From: an uncultured Eubacteriales bacterium
GTDB taxonomy: Bacteria; Bacillota; Clostridia; Lachnospirales; Lachnospiraceae
Assembly (NCBI GenBank): GCA_900321145.1
Contig: ONVB01000017.1
Coordinates: 1-6,632, forward strand
Length of the DNA: 6,632 nucleotides
Reading direction: 5' to 3'
Shown here: positions 1 to 3,831 of the stretch, piece after piece
Numbering within the stretch: position 1 is the stretch's first letter
Layout: the number at the start of each line of letters is the position of its first letter
Translations under genes and position numbers: made by a program
The notes under the pieces: model-generated
Told to the model about the DNA's origin: nothing
The model's database searches: none
The model's input: the letters and a program-made list of their open reading frames with translations, nothing else

Positions 1-648
1 AAGCTGATGTATGAGACCTACGGCCTTAAGAAGCCTATAGATATAAGGCTTGAGAAGAGGATACCCGTTGAGGCGGGAATGGCGGGCGGAAGCTCGGATG
101 CGGCGGCGGTGTTCCATGCGGTAAATGAACTGTATGGACTGAATGCTCCGGTTGAGAAGCTTATGGAGCTTGGGGTTACCATAGGCTCGGATATCCCGTT
201 CTGCATACTCGGCAAGACAGCTCTGTCCGAGGGAATAGGCGAAAAGCTCACTCCGATCACGCCGCTTGACGACTGCTACATACTGGTGGCCAAGCCACCG
301 CTTTCTCTTAATACAAAGTATATATATACCAATTTAGATCATGACGGGGATATGGATCATCCTGATGTGGACGGCATGGTCGAGGCCATGAACAACCATG
401 ATCTAAACGGTATCACAAGACGATTCGGAAATGTCCTCGAGTCCGTGTCCGTGAAGGAGTACAGGGAGATACAGGCTATCAAGGCGACTATGGTCGTATG
501 CCACAGCAAGGGGGCACTTATGACCGGCAGCGGCCCGACCGTGTTCGGTATCTTCGAGAAAGAGGAGCACGCAAAGCAGGCATATGCCTCGATAGAAAAG
601 CAGGGGATAGCGGAAAATATATATATAACCCATCCCGTATCAAATTAG
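1..648 (+). CDS. ispE: 4-diphosphocytidyl-2-C-methyl-D-erythritol kinase (IspE), 5'-truncated by window edge
   Basis: This cytoplasmic GHMP-family kinase phosphorylates the 2-hydroxyl of CDP-methylerythritol with ATP in the MEP route to isopentenyl diphosphate. The frame is open from base 1, so the gene begins upstream. 215 codons are visible, and IspE is usually about 280-300 residues, so roughly the first 70-80 are missing, including the N-terminal catalytic lysine region. In visible numbering, residues 21-37 hold the ATP-binding glycine/serine motif (IPVEAGMAGGSSDAAAV; Met where Leu is commoner). The SDIPFC segment carries the expected catalytic aspartate, and the C-terminal GHMP motif GALMTGSGPTVFGIF is intact. 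The gene ends in TAG at 646-648. The next gene starts 54 nt downstream with a palindromic repeat filling the gap, so co-transcription with the GntR gene is likely. Identification is firm. Confidence 0.95.
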   Translation, partial: KLMYETYGLKKPIDIRLEKRIPVEAGMAGGSSDAAAVFHAVNELYGLNAPVEKLMELGVTIGSDIPFCILGKTALSEGIGEKLTPITPLDDCYILVAKPPLSLNTKYIYTNLDHDGDMDHPDVDGMVEAMNNHDLNGITRRFGNVLESVSVKEYREIQAIKATMVVCHSKGALMTGSGPTVFGIFEKEEHAKQAYASIEKQGIAENIYITHPVSN

Positions 649-688
649 AAAGATTCTTCGGGCTTGCGAAGCAACAGGAAGGATCTTA
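647..688. repeat. Short palindromic intergenic repeat, copy 1
   Basis: This element overlaps the last two bases of the ispE stop codon and lies between ispE and the GntR gene. Bases 647-681 are identical to 1375-1409, and the shared sequence resumes with GATCTTA. The ends form a 10-bp stem (AAGATTCTTC at 650-659 with GAAGGATCTT at 678-687, one G-T wobble) around an 18-nt loop. Inside, CTTCG (656-660) could instead pair with CGAAG (667-671). No T-run follows, so it is not a standard intrinsic terminator. It most resembles a small dispersed palindromic repeat; how many copies the genome has cannot be seen here. Confidence 0.8.
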
Positions 689-690
689 TT

Positions 691-695
691 AAGGG
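691..695 (+). promoter_or_regulatory. Ribosome binding site deciding the GntR start
   Basis: AAGGG lies 7 nt upstream of the ATG at 703. This favours that start over an in-frame TTG at 664, which would sit inside the palindromic repeat and add 13 residues atypical of the family. Confidence 0.6.
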
Positions 696-702
696 AAAAT
701 AT

Positions 703-1374
703 ATGAAATTACTGATAAATCCAGATGAATATCTACCGCTTCGCGAGGTTGTGTTCAACACCCTGCGAAAGGCGATCATAGAAGGAGAGCTTGATCCGGG
801 CGAGAGACTGATGGAGATCACTCTTGCGAACAAGCTCGGTGTGAGCCGTACTCCGGTCCGAGAGGCTATACGGATGCTTGAACTCGAGGGACTGGTTGTC
901 ATGCTTCCGAGGAAGGGAGCACAGGTGGCGGACATAACCGTCAAAGATCTGACTGACGCTTTAGAGGTCAGGATGGCGATCGAGGAGCTCTCGGTGAAGC
1001 TTGCAACCAAGCGCCTGGATGAGGAGGCAAAGCGTGAGATAGCGGATACGAACCTTAGATTTAAAGAAGCGATCAACTCCAAGCTTGTCCCCGCTATCGT
1101 GGACTGTGATATAGCATTTCATAACAGTATATATAAAGCCTCGAAGAACCCGAAGCTCATAACCCTCGCGCAGAACCTGCGCGAGCAGGTTTACCGCTAC
1201 CGTGTTGAGTATGTGAAGGACTTCTCGTACCACGACTACCTTGTGCGTGAGCATGACGAGATAACCCGGGCCATTTTTAACGGTGATGCCGAAACAGCGG
1301 TGCGCGTAATGAACGAGCATATATATAATCAGGAACAGATAGTGATCCGAAACCTTACTACGGGAAGCATGTAA
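703..1374 (+). CDS. GntR-family transcriptional regulator, FadR/FCD subfamily
   Basis: The 223-residue protein has a normal length for an FCD-type GntR regulator. Residues about 10-78 form the winged helix-turn-helix: LREVVFNTLRKAIIEGELDP, then LGVSRTPVREAIRMLELEGL and the wing LPRKGAQVA. The C-terminal FCD ligand domain (about 82-215) keeps the four expected metal ligands: D136 and H140 (DCDIAFH), H184 (REHDEI) and H206 (NEHIYN). Such proteins are usually dimeric and respond to small carboxylates or related acids, with metal helping to bind the effector; that is family knowledge, and the ligand here cannot be read from sequence. The gap to ispE contains no clear promoter, so it is probably co-transcribed with ispE. 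A divergent target gene is absent. The next unit, downstream on the same strand, makes butyrate, so a regulatory link is possible but unproven. The ATG at 703 is chosen because of the AAGGG site. Confidence 0.93.
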   Translation: MKLLINPDEYLPLREVVFNTLRKAIIEGELDPGERLMEITLANKLGVSRTPVREAIRMLELEGLVVMLPRKGAQVADITVKDLTDALEVRMAIEELSVKLATKRLDEEAKREIADTNLRFKEAINSKLVPAIVDCDIAFHNSIYKASKNPKLITLAQNLREQVYRYRVEYVKDFSYHDYLVREHDEITRAIFNGDAETAVRVMNEHIYNQEQIVIRNLTTGSM

Positions 1375-1421
1375 AGAAAGATTCTTCGGGCTTGCGAAGC
1401 AACAGGAAGCGAAGGATCTTA
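1375..1421. repeat. Short palindromic intergenic repeat, copy 2
   Basis: This copy begins directly after the GntR stop codon. Bases 1375-1409 match 647-681 exactly. It then has five extra bases (CGAAG, 1410-1414) before the shared GATCTTA, making a second GCGAAG (1394-1399 and 1409-1414). The outer stem is therefore 11 bp: 1378-1388 with 1410-1420, one G-T wobble. A small inner hairpin GCTT-GCG-AAGC lies at 1390-1400. No T-tract follows, so termination is uncertain. Confidence 0.8.
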
Positions 1422-1436
1422 ACATTTACAGAAAAC

Positions 1437-1465
1437 TTGCAGAAATAAAGCATATGTGTTATTAT
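1437..1465 (+). promoter_or_regulatory. Predicted sigma-A promoter with extended -10 for the small-protein/ptb/buk unit
   Basis: The -35 box TTGCAG (1437-1442) is separated by exactly 17 bp from the -10 box TATTAT (1460-1465). A TG dinucleotide at 1457-1458 gives an extended -10 (TGT-TATTAT). Transcription would start near 1472, leaving a leader of about 20 nt before the ATG at 1493. It is the best promoter candidate in any intergenic gap of the window and lies just downstream of repeat copy 2. Confidence 0.6.
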
Positions 1466-1478
1466 ACGGCGTTAGTGC

Positions 1479-1487
1479 GGAGGTGAT
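1479..1487 (+). promoter_or_regulatory. Strong Shine-Dalgarno for the small membrane protein
   Basis: GGAGGTGAT is fully complementary to the 3' end of 16S rRNA and stands 5 nt before the ATG at 1493. It is the strongest ribosome binding site in the window and the main reason to accept the small reading frame as a real gene. Confidence 0.8.
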
Positions 1488-1492
1488 ATCCT

Positions 1493-1741
1493 ATGGCAGG
1501 CATTAAGAAAGCCAAGACTGCGAAAAAAGCAAAAGAGCCAAAGAAGGCTTTAAAGGAGAAGCCTTCAAGGGAGATAAAGAAGCTTGCAAGGGCAGCGAAG
1601 AAGGCTGACAGGGTGCTCAAGAAGCGCATCGACAGGAAGCTGGGAATAGCTGCCGTATTATTATGTCTTCTTTTATCTATACTCGATGTGATAGACGGCC
1701 GTTTGGACGGCAAGATAGAACTTGCAAAGAAAGAAAAATAA
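1493..1741 (+). CDS. Lysine-rich small single-pass membrane protein, unknown function
   Basis: I do not recognise this 82-residue protein. Residues 1-49 are strongly basic and Lys/Ala-rich, likely helical, with 17 lysines and 5 arginines against 5 acidic residues, somewhat like histone-tail or nucleoid-protein basic regions. Residues about 50-67 (LGIAAVLLCLLLSILDVI) form one predicted membrane helix. A short charged tail (68-82) follows. By the positive-inside rule the basic segment should be cytoplasmic, where it could bind nucleic acid, acidic phospholipid or an acidic protein partner; this is inference. Support for a real gene is the near-perfect Shine-Dalgarno, an upstream extended -10 promoter, and placement as first gene of the butyrate unit, 35 nt ahead of ptb. 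There is no signal-peptidase site or catalytic motif. It could instead act mainly as a leader reading frame for ptb-buk. Confidence 0.75.
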   Translation: MAGIKKAKTAKKAKEPKKALKEKPSREIKKLARAAKKADRVLKKRIDRKLGIAAVLLCLLLSILDVIDGRLDGKIELAKKEK

Positions 1742-1776
1742 AAAATCCATAAATAAATGAAAGGAAAACGTATATC

Positions 1777-2688
1777 ATGAAGGGATTTGAAGCATTACTT
1801 GAGACAGTGAAGAATTGCAGCATGAAGAAGCTTGCTGTAGCGGTAGCACAGGATGACGCTGTGCTCGGAGCGGTTAAGGAGGCTAAGAAGCGCGGTATAG
1901 CCGATGCCGTTTTAGTCGGTGACGCTGACAAGATCAACGAGATCGCCAGGGAGATGGGCGAGGATATATCCGAGTTCGAGATAATCGACGTTAAGGATAA
2001 CTATGAGGCAGCGCTTACAGCAGTAAAGCTTGTACATGACGGCAAGGCTGATATGTATATGAAGGGTGTCATCGATACCAAGGGCTTCCTTAAGAGCGTG
2101 CTCGACAAAGAGGTTGGTCTTCGTACAGGAAAGCCGCTTTCTCATGTATGCCTTTTTGAGATAGAGGGATATGACAAGATATTCTTCTTAACAGACGTTG
2201 CATTTATTCCTTATCCGACACTTGAGGATAAGGTCGGTATCATCAACAACACCGTTGAGATAGCTCACGCCTGCGGCATTGAGTGCCCGAAGGTTGCTCC
2301 GCTTGCGGCAGTTGAGGTTGTCAACCCGAAGATGCCTGCTACTGTTGAGGCAGCAGAGCTTACGAAGATGAACGAGGAAGGCAAGATAACAGGATGTATC
2401 GTGGACGGTCCGCTTTCCATGGACCTTGCTATCGACCCCGAGGCAGCAAGACATAAGGGTGCTACAGACAGAAAGATCGTCGGTGATGCCGATATCCTTC
2501 TCTTCCCGGATATCCATGCCGGAAACCTTGTATATAAGACACTTGTTCACACAGCTAAGGTTAAGAACGGAAATGTACTGACAGGAACCAAGGCTCCGGT
2601 CATCCTCACCTCAAGATCGGATGACATGGAGACCAAGATCAATTCTATCGCAGTAGCTGCTATAGTTGCCGAGAAGCTCAAGGGCTGA
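1777..2688 (+). CDS. ptb: Phosphate butyryltransferase (Ptb)
   Basis: This cytoplasmic enzyme exchanges CoA for phosphate on butyryl-CoA to give butyryl phosphate, the first of two steps that end butyrate fermentation. The 303-residue length is typical. The sequence shows the phosphate acetyl/butyryl transferase fold throughout: HVCLFE (123-128), VDGPLSMDLAI (209-219), GDADILLFPDIHAGN (236-250) and the conserved C-terminal APVILTSRSDD (273-283). The length and the neighbouring butyrate kinase favour Ptb over phosphate acetyltransferase, although Ptb enzymes also accept other short or branched acyl-CoAs. The start at 1777 has AAGGA at 1761-1765, a rather long 11-nt spacing. The gene lies 35 nt after the small membrane protein gene with no convincing own promoter, and 48 nt before buk. 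Confidence 0.95.
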   Translation: MKGFEALLETVKNCSMKKLAVAVAQDDAVLGAVKEAKKRGIADAVLVGDADKINEIAREMGEDISEFEIIDVKDNYEAALTAVKLVHDGKADMYMKGVIDTKGFLKSVLDKEVGLRTGKPLSHVCLFEIEGYDKIFFLTDVAFIPYPTLEDKVGIINNTVEIAHACGIECPKVAPLAAVEVVNPKMPATVEAAELTKMNEEGKITGCIVDGPLSMDLAIDPEAARHKGATDRKIVGDADILLFPDIHAGNLVYKTLVHTAKVKNGNVLTGTKAPVILTSRSDDMETKINSIAVAAIVAEKLKG

Positions 2689-2698
2689 TCTTAAGCTT
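2674..2698 (+). other. Imperfect stem-loop across the ptb stop codon
   Basis: AAGCTCAAG (2674-2682) and CTTAAGCTT (2690-2698) can form a 9-bp stem with one C-A mismatch around a 7-nt loop that contains the ptb TGA. Its right arm sits in the 10-base palindrome TTAAGCTTAA (2691-2700). There is no T-tract. It might influence ptb-buk mRNA processing or coupling, but chance is a fair alternative. Confidence 0.3.
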
Positions 2699-2736
2699 AA
2701 TATCGAACATCAAATATTCACAGGAGGAACAAAGAT

Positions 2737-3807
2737 ATGTCATACAAATCACTTATTATAAATCCGGGTTCGACATCAACCAAGCTTGGCGTATTCGAGG
2801 ATGAGACACTTCTCTTCGAGGAGACTTTAAGACACTCGACAGACGAGCTTAAGGTATTTGATACAGTTGTAGCACAGAAGGACTTCCGTAAGAAGATGAT
2901 CACCGATATGCTTTCTTCAAAGGGCTTTGATATAAAGAGCCTTGATGTGATAGTAGGAAGGGGCGGACTCTTAAAGCCTATCCCGGGCGGTACTTATGCT
3001 ATAACCGATGAGCTTATAAAGGATCTTACGGAGTGCAAGAGAGGCGAGCATGCTTCCAACCTGGGAGGACTTCTCGCAAAGGAGATAGCCGATGAGCTCG
3101 GTGTACCTTCATTTATAGTAGATCCCGTCGTAGTAGACGAGCTCGATGATGTGGCAAGACTTTCGGGACATCCCGAGCTTCCGAGAACCAGTATTTTCCA
3201 TGCATTAAACCAGAAGGCTGTTGCAAAGCGCTATGCCAAGGAGGTCGGCAAGCCTTATGAGGAATTAAGACTTATCGTGGTTCATATGGGCGGAGGTGTA
3301 TCCGTAGGTGCTCACAGGGACGGCAAGGTAGTTGATGTGTTCAATGCATTAAACGGCGACGGTGCATTTTCACCGGAGAGAGTCGGCGGTGTACCGAACG
3401 GAGAGCTTGTGAAGCTTTGCTATTCGGGCAAGTATACAGAGGCCGAGATGGTTAAGCAGCTTGTGGGCAAGGGCGGCTACAACGCTTATCTTGGCACAAA
3501 TGATGCAAGAGACGTGGAGGATCTTGCATTTAACAAAAATGATGAGAAGGCCAAGCTTGTGCTTGATGCCTTTATATATCAGGTAGCAAAGGATATCGGT
3601 GCGATGTCCGCAGTACTTGAGGGTAAGGTTGATCAGATCATCATGACAGGCGGAATCGCTTACTCCAAGTACACTACCGGAGAACTTATCAAGAAGGTAG
3701 GCTTTATATCCGGCGTGACGGTTTATGCCGGTGAGGATGAGCTTCTTGCTTTAGCTCAGGGTGCGCTCCGCGTACTCAATAAGGAAGAGGAAGCAAAGGT
3801 CTACTAA
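2737..3807 (+). CDS. buk: Butyrate kinase (Buk)
   Basis: This cytoplasmic ASKHA-fold kinase transfers phosphate from butyryl phosphate to ADP, releasing butyrate and ATP. At 356 residues it matches butyrate kinases and is shorter than acetate kinases (about 400). Visible motifs are the N-terminal phosphate-binding signature NPGSTSTK (9-16), GRGGLLKPIPGG (74-85), VDPVVVDEL (128-136), IFHALNQKAVAKRYA (153-167), the acetokinase-type HMGGGVSVGAH (183-193), FSPERVGGVP (211-220) and the adenosine-side MTGGIAYSKY (303-312). An AGGAGG site lies 10 nt before the ATG. Pairing with ptb 48 nt upstream makes a classic ptb-buk operon; branched-chain acids such as isobutyrate could also be substrates. The large membrane protein gene follows after 24 nt. 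Confidence 0.96.
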   Translation: MSYKSLIINPGSTSTKLGVFEDETLLFEETLRHSTDELKVFDTVVAQKDFRKKMITDMLSSKGFDIKSLDVIVGRGGLLKPIPGGTYAITDELIKDLTECKRGEHASNLGGLLAKEIADELGVPSFIVDPVVVDELDDVARLSGHPELPRTSIFHALNQKAVAKRYAKEVGKPYEELRLIVVHMGGGVSVGAHRDGKVVDVFNALNGDGAFSPERVGGVPNGELVKLCYSGKYTEAEMVKQLVGKGGYNAYLGTNDARDVEDLAFNKNDEKAKLVLDAFIYQVAKDIGAMSAVLEGKVDQIIMTGGIAYSKYTTGELIKKVGFISGVTVYAGEDELLALAQGALRVLNKEEEAKVY

Positions 3808-3831
3808 GGTAGAAATCTAAGGAGGAACACA

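Noticed and set aside
664..702. In-frame TTG at 664 that would extend the GntR protein by 13 residues
   Set aside because: It lies inside the palindromic repeat; the ATG at 703 has a well-spaced AAGGG and gives the family-typical N-terminus.
317..1330. Recurrent ATATATATA runs in ispE and the GntR gene
   Set aside because: They encode Ile-Tyr pairs with the ATA and TAT codons favoured in these genes; no further pattern is needed to explain them.
645..1425. Long antisense open frames opposite the GntR gene (645-1082 and 961-1425)
   Set aside because: Their products are Ser/Leu-rich without recognisable motifs and mirror a well-supported sense gene; no ribosome binding sites were evident.
1698..1711. 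GCCGT-TTGG-ACGGC hairpin near the end of the small gene as a terminator before ptb
   Set aside because: It is only 5 bp, lies inside the coding sequence, and is followed by A-rich rather than T-rich sequence.
1722..1753. Possible ptb promoter (TTGCAA and CATAAA)
   Set aside because: The spacing is about 20 bp and the -10 match is poor; the 1437-1465 promoter is much better.
1757..1780. Mini reading frame MKGKRIS whose TGA overlaps the ptb ATG
   Set aside because: There is no ribosome binding site of its own and its codons coincide with the ptb Shine-Dalgarno region; it looks like chance.
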